A stretch of 64,000 nt of DNA, taken from NCBI RefSeq assembly GCF_963259705.1, contig NC_081842.1, positions 41,168,796 through 41,232,795 of the forward strand. Reading direction: 5' to 3'. The notes under the pieces are model-generated. The model saw only the letters and a program-made list of their open reading frames with translations, made no database searches and was not told where the DNA came from. The position numbers were made by a program, and so were the translations under genes. The DNA comes from Myotis daubentonii. Taxonomy: Eukaryota > Chordata > Mammalia > Chiroptera > Vespertilionidae. Of this stretch, positions 32,589 through 44,165 are shown in pieces (positions within the stretch are counted from its first letter, which is position 1; each line of letters opens with the position of its first letter).

Positions 32589-32775
32589 GATCAGTTGGAA
32601 CATAGAACAGGCTAGAGAAGTAAGTTCAGAGAGTTATCATCACGCAGAATGGCTGAAGTAAAGGGATGGCAAGATAATCTAAAGATCACATATAGTGAGA
32701 AGAGAATCTTGGATGACCATCATTTAGTGTGTGACAGAGGGAAAAGAGGGATAAGAAAAGGATAAAAGATAAGAG

Positions 32776-32982
32776 CAGGGGTCCTCAAACTACGGCCTGC
32801 GGGCCACATGCAAATACAAATATTGTATTTGTTTCCGTTTTGTTTTTTTACTTCAAAATAAGATATGTGCAGTGTGCGTAGGAATTTGTTTATAGTTTTT
32901 TTTTTTTAAACTATAGTCCGGCCCTCCAACGGTCTGAGGGACAGTGAACTGGCCCCCTGTTTAAAAAGTTTGAGGACCCCTG
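32776..32982 (+). mobile_element. non-autonomous hAT, OC1-type
   Basis: Ends CAGGGGTCCTCAAACTACGG and AGTTTGAGGACCCCTG. Perfect 8-bp target duplication GATAAGAG (32768-32775 and 32983-32990). The interior has CTGCGGGCCACATGC and CGGCCCTCCAACGGTCTGAG. The ends fit the hAT family known as OC1 (OposCharlie1), one of those reported to move between species; the family name is from memory. 207 bp, no coding. Confidence 0.85.
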
Positions 32983-32990
32983 GATAAGAG

Positions 32991-35549
32991 TGTTGTCCTG
33001 GAATCCAAAGGATAAAAGAGTTTTAAGCAGATGGTGTGTGTAGGTGCCAACTGCTGCCAGAATGTCCAGTAAGAGGACAGAGAAGTAACCATTGAGTTTA
33101 ACAACTCTGAAGTCTTTGGTGATCACGGCAATGCCCATGTTAGTGCAGTGGTGGGTCAAGAGGTGACTGTGAGGGTGAGAAAGGGGAGGCCAGGGATGTA
33201 GAGGACAGTTTCAAGAGGCTTGCTTGTAAAGAGAAGCACATAGCCACAGGCATATGTAGAGTCAATACAGGGTTTTATTTTTAAACTTCTTTTTCCAATT
33301 ATAGGTAGAGTGCATATTCACTGTAGAAAATTGGGACAGTAATTAAGAAGTATTTTAAACATTATAAAAAGCCAAAGAGATAATTCATAATCCTACCACT
33401 CTAATCCAAACATACTGCCATTTTTTTTATTATTCCAGTCTTTTCCATGCATTTTAACCTAGTTGAGAAGAGACCAAATGAGTGATTATAAGCTCTGCTG
33501 AGTGAATGAATGAGAAGTTTTATCTCTGTCTAATTAAATAACTCCATATGGAGAAACACCCAGGGAGCAGTGAAGGAGACAAAGGGTCTAGCCAATTAGA
33601 TCAACCAATTCCATGTTGGTGATTTACTCAGGGATAGATGCCAAAGCCAGTCCTCTGTATGTGCAAACGCAGAGCTCAGAATAATTCATTCACTAAACAA
33701 ATATGCATTAGTTGTCCACTATGTGCATTGTGTTAGTTGCTGAGGGATAGAGCAGTGATGCAGACAGACTTATCACATCAGGATATTTAAAGTGTCATTT
33801 GTAGAGGGACATCACTTCATCCTGTGGTATACAGGCATTATACTCACCTACTAGTTCTTACAATCAAGCTTTCAATTTCATTTGTATAACTGCCTCACTT
33901 GATATTTCCCCCAACATTGAAAATTCTTCAGAAGAGTTACTCTTAGTACCTGACGTTAAATGTTTAGTTTTTCTTTTCATTTCTCCCCTGCCCCCCATAA
34001 TAACACTGTCTGAAATAACTTTGAAATTAAGCTCGGTCCACATTTTATAACGTTTTCCTAGAACTGATTCATAGAAGAGGTATTTATCCGGTCAAAAGAT
34101 CTGAACTTTTCTAAGGCATTTACTAGTAGTTACCTATTATCAGGTTGCCTTCCAGGAAGGTCCTACTAATTTAAACTATTAACAGCAGTATACAAAGATG
34201 TCTTTTTCACCTGAGAGGTTCATTTATTTAGGTGCTGAGTTGACTGAAATAGGACAAAGGGGAGGGTTGAAGACAAAGAAGATGAAACAAGGTCCCTGAG
34301 AAGTAGTGTTGATGAGATTTGGAGAAGGTGCTAGAAGTTAGTTTTGGAAAAGAAAACAGAAAACTCTGTTGGGACAGGAGTTAGGGAGGGTGTGGCTACA
34401 TAGAGTATGTGTGCCTATGTTGAGAGGGGGAGCTGAGGGAGTGCCTACCTGACTACCTCACGGCCACCATTTTCTTCATATGCCAGGAGGCGAGATCATC
34501 CTGGCAGGCTGGGGTAAGATAAGGGGAAGTACGCCAATAGCTTGGGGAGAATGAAGATGTGTTGGAAGGGCTGCGTAGAAAATGGGGCACAATCTAAAAG
34601 TTGCAGGTGCCCAGATAATGTAATGTTGCATTTTGTTTATAATTGTAAGTGAAAACTTGACCATTGATGCTGGGGACTCTGTTTACAGGGTATAGTGAAA
34701 TTGAGACTTGACAATTATTTGATTAATTTGATGAATGCTCCAAATTAGGAACACCAGGTCAGGGTATGTTTCCGACTTAAATTATACAGTGCAGTTGTCT
34801 ACAGTGATCAAATTAACCAGCTGATTGCCAAATCTCTACTTCTCTCTGTCCCCTGTGGACATAGCTTAAAGAACTAATAAGTGAACTGGACGCTGCCCCA
34901 ATCTATTTTGGGATAATTGATGTCTTTGTACTTGTATCCCAGCAGCTTGGTATTAAACACTGAAGCTTTGTGGAGAATATGTCGGCAGGCGATTTACTAC
35001 CTCAAAAAGCAGTCTTTCTCCTGTAAAGCTTATCAATCAGAACTTTGCAAATTTTCCCAAACTCCCTAAGGAAAATTGTATTTTATTGCTATGGAAAAAT
35101 ATTTGACTCCATGCTTTTTTGCTTTGTAAAATGAATTTGTTTTTGATTCTGAGTACTTAAAGATTTTTGTTTCTGTCTTCATGAATTACTTTAAAACAAC
35201 TTCAGTTTTACATTTAAATGGTTTTGGTCTTAAAAACATTTCTGCACACTGAAAATTGGCCCTTTCCCTCTCCTAAATGAAAAGTATCAGTGATTTTTAA
35301 CTTCTCAAAGAATATGGAAAATCAATTATGGTTAAGAAACATTTCATTTTTTGCTGTTTAAATATTTCCTCCCTAAATGGATAGTTGATGGAATGTAGGC
35401 TGTGAAATGAATAGAGGCAGTTACTGAGGTAACTTGGGCTCTGAAACCTATTTTGGGAAACTATAATGTAATCAGAATATTTTAGCAGGTGACTTCAATG
35501 CTTTGAGCTTCCTTTGTATGTTCTTAAGTGATGCCATTCCAGCCACTTA
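32991..35549. other. mostly unique sequence, part possibly conserved
   Basis: About 33275-33450 looks like an old L1 3' fragment in reverse (AATTATAGGTAGAGTGCATATTC). About 33690-33770 carries a weak old-repeat motif. The stretch 34780-35110 is repeat-free with a mixed composition resembling conserved noncoding DNA. No gene is supported. Confidence 0.35.
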
Positions 35550-35823
35550 TCTATATTTATAAAAGGCTAATATGCAAAGTGTCCCCTCAGGAATTCAACC
35601 AGGAGAACGGGAGTTTGATCACTTGCTATGACGTGTGCTGACCACCATGGGGCAGCATGGAACATGGCGGGTGACTAGCGGCGGGTGCTGAGGGAGTGAG
35701 GGAAGGAGGAGGCGGGGAGTGAGGGAAGGAGGAGGCGGGGAGGTAGGTAACCTGATTGGCCCTGATCGCTGGCCAGGCCTAGGAACCCTATCCATGCACA
35801 AATTTTGTGCACTGGGCCTCTAG
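35550..35823 (+). mobile_element. HeliBat-type Helitron, complete
   Basis: Starts TCTATATTTATAAAAGGCTAATATGC and ends GGGCCTCTAG with hairpin TGCACAAATTTTGTGCA. Inserted between A and T. The interior has a direct repeat of GGAGTGAGGGAAGGAGGAGG (35693 and following). 274 bp, non-coding. Confidence 0.93.
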
Positions 35824-37041
35824 TTTATATATGAAAGTGAAGGTAACCAGTAATTTTACTCCAACTTGGACTCTTCCCTTCACAGACTCAGCCCACTTCC
35901 CTTATGCAAGTATTCATCCCCTGCAGGGCTATGATGGTGTGAGATAATGGTGGAAGAGGGCCTGGCATAAGATCTCAGACCTCTCAAAAAACTTAAAACC
36001 TGTGAGAGTTTGCTAGCAGACCAAATTCTAACAAACAGCAACCCTGCTTCAATTTAAATATTGATCAAATAAAGTGTGGTCATGGATGCTAACAACAGCT
36101 TTTGGCATTAGAGATTTGTTATATGCTCTTATGGATTGTAAAATGGATAAACAAGCAGAAATTCAGAACAGCAGAATTACATCCTTTGCATCTAGATTTT
36201 AATCTGTTTTTGGTCCAAGTCTTAGGACTGGCAAAAATAAGTCAGACTCAACTGAGTTACTTCCAGGACAGCTCAAAGGAAATGTATGTAGATGAGGACA
36301 CCTGGGGTTGCCTTGGCTTTCCTGTTTCAATGTCCTACCCAGAGTGGGGAAACCTCCAGGTCAGAAGAACTCATAACGCAGTTTTTTTTTTTTTTTATAA
36401 CACAGTTTTTTGAGAAACTACAAATCTAAACTTTTCACAGGAAATCTATGCTTTCTAAATGTTGGTATCTCATATATAGTGTTTGCCTGTGGCACTGGTC
36501 CAGATTCAGCCTGAGGCTGTTGGTCTGTGAACTCAGATGGAAAGATTCCCAGACTCTGAATTTTTAGGTAAAAAGCCAGAGTTCACCATTTTCCTAGAGG
36601 AGGTCTATGCTTATGTCACATGAGGTTGAACACATGTTTTTTCATCATTTAATCTGCTCAGCTTTCTTGTTAAGTTTCAAAGAAATAAGGAGAAACTGAC
36701 ATTTGAATAGAAGGAAGACAGGACTACAATTAGACTTACTGCATTGTTTAATTTGCTCAGAACTCTCCATGTCAACTTTTCTGGCTAGATTATGCTATAA
36801 GGAATCATTTACTGCATATTTTATGGCATTTTCTTTCTAGTGCAAACACATTGTGATTTTATTTTCTAATTTCAAAAGTCATAGATTGCCTGTTGTTTTA
36901 GTTTAAAAAAGAAAAAGAAATAACTTATTTTTGGAAGTATCTCTCTAGGGAGTAGTTAAGTAAATGATGGTGAAATGTTACAAGGCGAGTCTTTATCATC
37001 CTGGGAAGTGTAGGAAGAAAAGGCCCTTTGACTTAGGTGTG
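35824..37041. other. unique sequence, no recognised feature
   Basis: No repeat family or gene recognised apart from T- and A-runs. The frame at 36102-36413 (plus, 103 codons) has no known domain. Confidence 0.4.
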
Positions 37042-37054
37042 AGTAAAATGATTT

Positions 37055-37344
37055 ATTTTATTTTTAGACATCTTTGTCTTTTTTATTGTTGTTATTTTTT
37101 TGTTTTGTTAATCCTCATCCGGGATATTTTTCCATTGATTTTTAGGGAGACTGGAAGAGAAAGGGAAAGACAGAGAGAAACATCCATGTGAGAGAAACAC
37201 ATCGACTGGTTGCCTCCTGCACAAACCCTGACCAGGGCCCCGGGTCGGGGAGGAGCCTACAACCAAGGTACATGCTCTTGATAGGAATGAACCAGGAATC
37301 CTTTGGTCCGCAGGCTCTGTCCACTGAGCCAAACCAAGTAGAGC
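37055..37344 (-). mobile_element. Ves SINE, minus
   Basis: Reversed Ves of the older subfamily: long T-rich tail, TCCTCATCCGGGATATTTTT, CCATTGATTTTTAGGGAGAC, GGTTGCCTCCTGCACAAACC, GTACATGCTCTTGATAGGAA and GAGCCAAACCAAGTAGAGC. A perfect 13-bp direct repeat AGTAAAATGATTT flanks it (37042-37054 and 37345-37357). Confidence 0.92.
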
Positions 37345-37357
37345 AGTAAAATGATTT

Positions 37358-40300
37358 TAACAGAAGGATCAAATCATGCTGAAATGGAGTCCAGAGTCAC
37401 GGTAGTTCCATAACTGATTCTGTCAGGGACATCTCGAGATGTATTTGTTTCAGGTGATGAATACCTTATAATATTTGTTTCTCTCTTCACGAAGTAATAT
37501 AAAGCAACTGTGGTACATGCAACAAACTTCCATTTATGTTAGAATGCTATAAGATTAGATGTGTTGGTGAGTGAAATCTGCTGTACTGACATATTTATTT
37601 ATAAAATAAGCATTTGTTGAGAACTTATTATTATATTGAGATACAAAGAAAATCAACAAAATAGTTAATAGTCATTCCATTGATGGCACACATATAACAA
37701 TTAAAATAGCACTTTTTTCCTCCTCTCCCCTCTTGCTGATAGCAAACTATATCTTTGAGTTGCATAATTTGAAAGTAAGAGAGATAGGAAAAGCACCTTC
37801 CAGGAAGATCTTTCCTTTCTAAACAAGTAACTAGTGTCTTCCATTGTCAGTGGGGTCCTCATTATAGGCTTGCAAGGAAGTATTCAGGAGAAGTTTGGGG
37901 AGAATTACTTCGAAATGTCAAATGAGCTCATTCTGGGTGTAGAAATTTACATAGCATTGATAGCAGTGAAAATAAAATCAGTGAATAAATTCTTATTGAT
38001 GAAGGTTAAAAAATCTTAATGTTCCATTAATTGAATTTTGAGTGCTTGCCTAGAGTACCATGTGCTTTTTGATTTTCCAGTTAGCATTTCAGTATGGATA
38101 CAGAAGGCAAGATTAACACAGATCAAGTAACAAGGAAAGAGAAAAGGAGAGACAAGCCTGTATGACCCAGAGGCAGACAGCACAAGGAGAACACCAGACC
38201 TGGCAAAGCCACATTATCCAAAGAGCACTGTAACTTTTGCCCATAATATTCTCTCTCTGTTATAACAGTGAGCTCTAATATAGCACTTGGTATGTGCCAG
38301 GCAGTTCTAAACCTATAACAAGCCATAGATGTTGTATATGAAATAGATGTAAGATAGACAAGAGAACTTGTTAATTTTACAAGGATTACTTTTATTTTTT
38401 AAAAAGTAAACTCCATTTTCACATCAGTCAGGACTGCATTCAAGTGTCATTGAGAAAAGAAACCTCAGTTCCGAGGAACCAGTGGACATTTGGTCACCAA
38501 GCCAGTGCCTAAATGGAGTTAGCCAGGTCAGCATCCTTCAGGCAGGAAGTGCCAACTTTCACCTGGCTCAAATGATTAATCTTTGCTGTATCATAAAGCA
38601 CATTAATGTTTTGCAATATCAGGGGTCACTAATATAAATAATAGTGATTACAATGCTATACAATAAAAAAAGTTTAAGATTTTTAGACATTTGATACTAG
38701 AGATAAGGTTTTTCGGTTTCTGTGGTCAAGCGAGATGTATGCATGTTTCTGTATATGTATGTGTGTATATATTTGGTTAGCATGTATGCTCATCCACTTA
38801 CTCATGTGTGTATGCTTGCTTACAAGTTGATGACTTTGCCAAAGAAACAAAGATGAGAAAACTACTGTATGGTCTTAAAAATCAATCAAAACTTGCTGTT
38901 GGCTTGTAGAGCTCCTAGAATTTCTCACATGTAAGGTCCCTGGAATAGGAGGAGGGAGCCAAGCCTACATGTGGGGATGAAAAGGTTCTAGGAGGGGTGG
39001 AAGAAGAAATGCAGAGACCAAAATCCAAGCAAGGTGTGACTCTTTGGTTGTAATAGTATATGATAGGGGAGAGGAGCAGGAACTGGCAAAGGGTCTGAAA
39101 GGTGGAAGGATAACGTTGGGCAAGGAGGAAGCAGAGGTGGTTAACGAGAATGACTTTCCCATGAGTCAGATGGGCTTTGTGCTCCTGGGTCTTTTCTCAT
39201 TCTGTTCCTGGTCTTGTCAGGACTTGACTAGGTAGGTACTGGCCCAGGTGATCCTGAGAACTCTCATGTGCACATTTTGAAACTAAGCATTATCAGGCAG
39301 GTAACTTTATTAAGTGGACATTCCCCTTTCCTCCTATGTTTATTTAGGGACTGCTTTTTTTTTAATTTTTTTATTTTTTAAAGAGCTTTAAGTACATTCT
39401 TCCAAATGCTGGAGCCCAGATGCTTCAAATAAAGAACACACATATACCAGGAAAATTTACACATTGACTTATTGGTTCAATAAACATTTTCCCAGACTTT
39501 GTGTTAAGTACAAGGAACCTGCTCTGAACAAGTCACGGGGCCTTTGTAGGGTCTGGTGAGGGAGAGTTAACTCTTTAGTTCTATCCTTTCACAGGCCCTC
39601 TCAAGCAAGCTATTTGAATCAACCTTGCCTGTTTTTGATTCACTCATTTCATACAGAGAGTTCAGAAATTCAACTGGGAATAGCAATATTAGAATTTGAA
39701 TTTGCCTCTAGATCCAGTCAATCATAGAATTCCCAAATATAGTGTCTCTTTTTGGTCCTTCCGGATCAGATGTTAGTGTTGATAAGCCAATAGGCAGCGG
39801 CTCAGGACAGTGTCCTTCAGATTTATGTGGGAACATAAATGTTAATTTATTCCACCATTTTAACAAACTCCATAAAACACCAGGATACTTTAATAGCTAA
39901 AACATAAAATTATTTCCCAGCTTACTTCAGATTTCATTGAAAAGTTTGGGTCATTTTATTAAATAACTACATTTTCCAATGATCATGAAAACAAAGTAGA
40001 GAAAATTTTATTTTTAAGCAGCAAAAGAAATACAATTCATTTTCTGAAATAGAGAAGATTTTCTTGTTTCCATCTCCTTACCCAAGTTCCTAAAAAAAAT
40101 GTTAGAGGAAGACTCTTCTGACCAGTGTTGTATGAATTAGAAGTTAATTTCCATCTTTGCTCAGTTAAAAATCTACATGTAATTATTAGTAATGATACAT
40201 ACTCATAAAGTATTTTTTTCCTGATAGCTTAAGGTGCTTTTAAGAGAGGTAAATTTCTAACACCCAGGGAGTCCCTTGTTAGAAAGGATTATAATTTAAA

Positions 40301-40589
40301 AGATCAACCTGTCTTACCCTAATTGCTCCAAGTTTTCTTTTAATGTCCATGCCTGAGTTTTAAGGCATGGTATATCATTAAGAACTCTAGACATAGCATA
40401 CATTATGATGATTCCTTCATTGTAATTTGGGCCTATCACCCTTCTACATTCATTGAGCTAATAATTCACTGATCATTTGGCTTAAGAATTTCATTTAAAA
40501 TAGCTCTGAGGACAAAAGGAATAGAAGGATCTATTCCCTTGCATTTTCGTCCAGCTCTTCCATTTATTTTATTTATTTTTTGAAATAGT
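37358..40589. other. mostly unique sequence
   Basis: A weak MIR-like fragment lies at about 38270-38320 (AGCACTTGGTATGTGCCAGG). I recognise no other repeat and no gene in over 3 kb. The minus frame at 38965-39162 and others are short and anonymous. Confidence 0.35.
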
Positions 40590-40599
40590 GGTTCTATGC

Positions 40600-40745
40600 A
40601 TTTTATTTATTTTTTTATAATTATTGTTGAAAGTATTACATATGTCTCCTTTTCCTCCATTGACACCCCGTCCAGCCCATCCCTGAGCCCCTACCCCAGG
40701 ACCTCACCACTCCATTGTCTGTGTACTCCTCTATTTGTTAGAAGT
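40600..40745 (-). mobile_element. L1 3' end fragment, minus
   Basis: GTATTACATATGTCTCCTTTTCC, the C-rich ACCCCGTCCAGCCCATCCC, CCTCACCACTCC and GTCTGTGT parallel the start of the L1 copy at 50890-51405, but are more diverged. T-rich on its left as expected for a reversed poly(A) tail. Confidence 0.65.
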
Positions 40746-41305
40746 GTGGGGGAATGTATAATGAGCGTAGATAGAACACTATGTGGGGGTTCGAGGGAGC
40801 CAGGTCCTGTCTCTGTGTCCTGCTTCTGCCACAACCTGGTCAGGCAATCTTGGACACACTTAACACCTTTTTACCTAGCAACTCTTCTTGTTTATCTTGT
40901 CACCATGGGTTTGTAAATTGGGACTTCATCTGTGGCTGTTAGTGTGCTTCAAGGGTTGGCTTTTAGGGGTTGGGTGTCTGAAAGTCTCTATAAGTAGCAG
41001 GCTTCATTCTTCTCATGGACATTATCTTTTCCTGGGTCCATAACTTTCTGTTCAGGTTCTCTAAAGGATGTGTGATCTTTAAAATAACTGATTCTGGAGA
41101 ATCACTCAAGTCTTTTCAATAGTAACATTTTATGGCTACAGGCTGTCTTTGTATGTGCAAGATTTCTTCCAGATCATAAAAATGTATTGAGCTTGTCACT
41201 TACTTGAAGGAAAGATTCTGACCACAACCCTTAAGAACATGGCTTAGAGAGCCTTACTAGAAGGGAAAAAGGAGACTTGTTGCTCCACCATATAGAGTGT
41301 GTATA
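40746..41305. other. unique sequence, no recognised feature
   Basis: No gene recognised. About 40780-40870 faintly resembles a MIR in reverse, too weak to call. Confidence 0.3.
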
Positions 41306-41473
41306 TCTATAATAATAAAAGCATAATATGCTAATTAGACTGGACAGCCAAACGACCTTCTGGACGTCTTTCTGGATGATCTTTGGATGAAGCTGGGGCT
41401 GCGAGAGCTGAAGCAAGCTGTCACAATGCAAGGGCGGAGCCCCTTGCACAAATTTCGTGCATTGGGCCTCTAT
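41306..41473 (+). mobile_element. HeliBat-type Helitron, short, mutated 3' end
   Basis: Starts TCTATAATAATAAAAGCATA, then ATGCTAATTAGACTGGACAG. Ends TGCACAAATTTCGTGCATTG then GGCCTCTAT: the final CTAG has become CTAT. 168 bp. The 5' block ATAATATGCTAATTAGACTGG matches the 5' end of the copy at 54969-55498. Confidence 0.88.
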
Positions 41474-41494
41474 ATGTATACAAATATATACATA

Positions 41495-42211
41495 CTAGGG
41501 GCCCGGTGCACGAAATTCATGCACTGGGTGTGTGTGTGGGGGGGGAGTGTCCCTCAGCCCAGCCTGCCCCCTCTCACATACTGGGAGCCCTCAGGCGTTG
41601 ACCCCCATCACCCTCCAATCGCAGGATCGGCCCCTTGCCCAGGCCTGACACCTCTGGCCTAGGCGTCCGGCCTGGGCAGCGGGGACCCACAGCTGCAGCG
41701 GGAGGTGCCGTGATCGTGCGGGCTCCGCCCCTGCCCCTGCAGGACGCCTCTGGCAGTGGGGACCCGCAGCTGCAGCGGCCCCATGATCGTGGGCTCCGCT
41801 TTACACCCAGGCAAGGGACCCCTAGCTCCTGGGACTGCCAGCTTTGACCGTGCCCAGCTCCCATCGCTGGCTCCACCCCCACTTCCTGCTATCACTGGCC
41901 AGGGTGGCAAAGGCACCTGATTCTCCGATCATGGCTGGGGGGCAGGGCAAAGGCAGCCCCAGGGCCGCCTTTGCCCTGCCCCCCAGCTCTTATCTCCCCC
42001 CTGGGTTTCCAATCACTGTCAGTGGCAGGGGGCTTCTTCCTGCTTTCCCTTTCGCCTCCCTGCATTGTGCCTACATATGCAAATTAACCACCATCTTGTT
42101 GGCAGTTAACTGCCAATCTTAGTTGGCAGTTAATTTGCATATAGCCCTGATTAGCCAATGAAAAGGGTAGCTCGTACACCAATTACCATTTTTCTCTTTT
42201 ATTAGTGTAGA
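41495..42211 (-). mobile_element. HeliBat-type Helitron, minus
   Basis: Minus-orientation terminus CTAGGGGCCCGGTGCACGAA (hairpin GTGCACGAAATTCATGCAC); the far end reads CTTTTATTAGTGTAGA, the reverse of TCTACACTAATAAAAG. 717 bp, against 648 bp for its relative at 24346-24993. The extra length comes from an internal duplication (41678-41728 and 41755-41799, both ending GGGCTCCGC). Identity between the two copies is high, suggesting recent activity. Non-coding. Confidence 0.93.
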
Positions 42212-42224
42212 TATTTGTATATAT

Positions 42225-42305
42225 ACGTATTCCTATGTATGTATATATATATGTACACATGTATGTACACACATATATACAAGTACCATATACATATATA
42301 TGGAA
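42225..42305. repeat. TA/TGTA-rich low-complexity tract
   Basis: Alternating TATGTA, TACACA and ATATAT units next to the Helitron. Confidence 0.7.
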
Positions 42306-42735
42306 TTAAAGACAACTCTGATCAAGTTTTTTAAAGTGCTTATTTAGAATGTCAGTGTCTGGCAGGACAAAGCTTTAGCCTCAATATTAAACCAATATGT
42401 TCTTTGAAATCTTTCTTATTATCAATTTGTTTTAGATGTGCCTCTCATAAGTAACATGTATCTGGACTTTATTACCGCAATTTGATAACCTCTGTGTTTT
42501 ACCTGATGAATTTAATTACATTTATTGTGATTACTTATTTATTTCTGTTTGTATATTCTATTTACTATGCTTTGTATGCTTCTTTCTATTTTCTATTTTT
42601 TTGGGGGGGGGGGATTGATTTACCTTTTCTAAATTCTTCTTAACTGGGTTAAAAGTTTTAGAATCTATTTCTAAATTTTTAGTAACTATTTAAAATTTTA
42701 ACATGAATTTATATACTTTTAGTTTATGGAAAAAA
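42306..42735. other. AT-rich sequence, possibly old L1
   Basis: Motifs such as ATTTTCTATTTTTTTGGGG and GTAACATGTATCTGGAC are compatible with old L1 in reverse, but I cannot place it. No gene seen. Confidence 0.25.
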
Positions 42736-42747
42736 AAAAATTTCCCA

Positions 42748-43165
42748 TGATTTACTTTGCACCAGTCTATTCTGGTGGACTTCTAATGATAATCAGAATC
42801 ACCTGGGTCAATGACAGTCTGTGTGCGTGCTCTGTAGTATTTGCCCCACGCTGTGCCCAATTTAATATTATTGCCTCTGTAGTGATGGACACCAGTCCTG
42901 GCCAACTGTAGTACCCTATTTCAGATTTCCTCAAGGCTGGGCAGTGTTGACAAGGATGACCAGTTTTGCTTTGTCTCGCCTGATCATCTTCAGCATCTGC
43001 TTGTCCCACAGCATGTACTTTCTATTTTTTCTAACAAGTTGGAGCCTAGAGTTGATTGACTCCAGGGACTTTTTCATCTTCTTTTGGCCACCTTCCTGCG
43101 TTAGGTGCAGGACGGCCCCCAACCAAGAGCAGCACCAGGAGTGCCCAGGAGCGAGAAAGGAAGGA
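42748..43165 (-). pseudogene. RPL30: processed pseudogene of ribosomal protein L30
   Basis: RPL30 encodes the 115-residue eL30 protein of the large ribosomal subunit. Read on the minus strand, the copy starts near the mRNA 5' end (CCTTTCTCGCTCC, then GGTTGGGGGCCGTCCTGC), runs without introns through the coding region and ends just after the position of the stop (about 42750). The start codon is missing: the AAG-ATG-GTG context reads AAG-GTG, with another base lost just after. Residues such as [14 protein letters not shown] and KAKLVIL match the parent. A 1-nt deletion at about residue 50 then shifts the frame, after which CPALRKSEI appears in the next frame and several stops follow. I see no clear poly(A) tail. 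Dead, and diverged by many substitutions; no expression is implied. Confidence 0.93.
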
Positions 43166-43225
43166 GTTCCCACAATGCAAAGCTCTTCATTACCCAGCCC
43201 AGGTCCCCTGTACTCAGACATTTAA

Positions 43226-43659
43226 ATTTTGATAAAGTGGTCTCTATTGGAAGCAATTGTTATTTGATATGTATGTCTTGAAGGAAGATGACACCCAAGT
43301 TGTGGGATTTAAGGCTGCAAATGATAGAGCCTGATTTCAGGCTGGGTGCTAATGTCAGTAGAGATTTAATAGCTAAGGATTAATAAAGTACTGTGAATGT
43401 TTTTATTAGTGCTCTATTACAAAGTTCAACAGATCTTGAGTGGTCTGCCTAACACTATTTTCCCCATAAACTCTGTTATGTTTCAATTTTGCAGAAGGCA
43501 AGGCTTTTTTTTCAGTTACACATAAGTATATTGTGTTATAGCAGAAATGCCATAGATGGAAACATAGGAATGTAAATAAAATCTTATATTTACTTGCTAC
43601 CTTACTCTTAAAATGCTTCCACAAACAGCAAGTAGTTAGGAATAAACGCAGACAGAATG
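43226..43659. other. unique sequence, no recognised feature
   Basis: No gene or repeat recognised. The minus frame at 43406-43663 is anonymous. Confidence 0.35.
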
Positions 43660-44165
43660 GCACAGTGGAAGAGAGCCTTGGATTAGGCCTTTGGACTACT
43701 GGGTTCTAATCTGGGCTCTTCACTGATTTACTGTGCACTGTAGGCTGAATTGTAGTCCCCCCCCAAATTGTAGTATTAATCCCCAATACCTCAGAACATG
43801 ACTGTATTTGAAGAGAGGGCCTTTAAAAGGATAATTAAAGTTAAATGAGTCGTTAGTGTGGGCCCTAATCCATATGACTGGTATCCTTAGAAAAAGAGGA
43901 GACTAGCGCATGGACAGGCACAGAGGAAAGGCCCGGTGAAGACACGGGAACGAAGGCCATCTACAAGCCAAGGGGCGAGGCCGACCTTGTCAACACCTTG
44001 ATCTCAGACTTCTAGCCTTCAGAACTGCGAGAAAATGAATTTCTGCTAGTTAAGCCACCAGCCTGTGGGACTTTGTGATGGTAGCAGTAGCAAACTAATA
44101 TATTGGGTAACCCTGGGTATGGAACCTCTCTGAATTTTCACTTTCTTATCTATAAAGTGGAGACG
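43660..44165 (-). mobile_element. MIR SINE, minus, split by an MLT1 LTR
   Basis: The left part (43660-43740) reads AGAGCCTTGGATTAGGCCTTT, GGTTCTAATCTGGGCTCTTC, ACTGATTTACTGTG. The right part (44104-44165) continues GGGTAACCCTGGGTATGGAAC, CTCTGAATTTTCACTTTCTT, ATCTATAAAGTGGAGACGATG. Both fit consecutive parts of a reversed MIR. Confidence 0.75.
43741..44103 (+). mobile_element. MLT1-type LTR (MaLR)
   Basis: GGCTGAATTGTAGTCCCCCC, CATGACTGTATTTGAAGAGA, TGTGGGCCCTAATCCATATG, CTGGTATCCTTAGAAAAAG, ACACCTTGATCTCAGACTTC, GAACTGCGAGAAAATGAATT and GCAAACTAATA follow MLT1 order. Same subfamily as 6338-6678. Inserted within a MIR. Confidence 0.9.

Noticed and set aside
41387..42122. Several frames of 70-100 codons in GC-rich DNA
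   Set aside because: All lie in a non-coding Helitron; GC content keeps frames open by chance. No captured gene was recognised.
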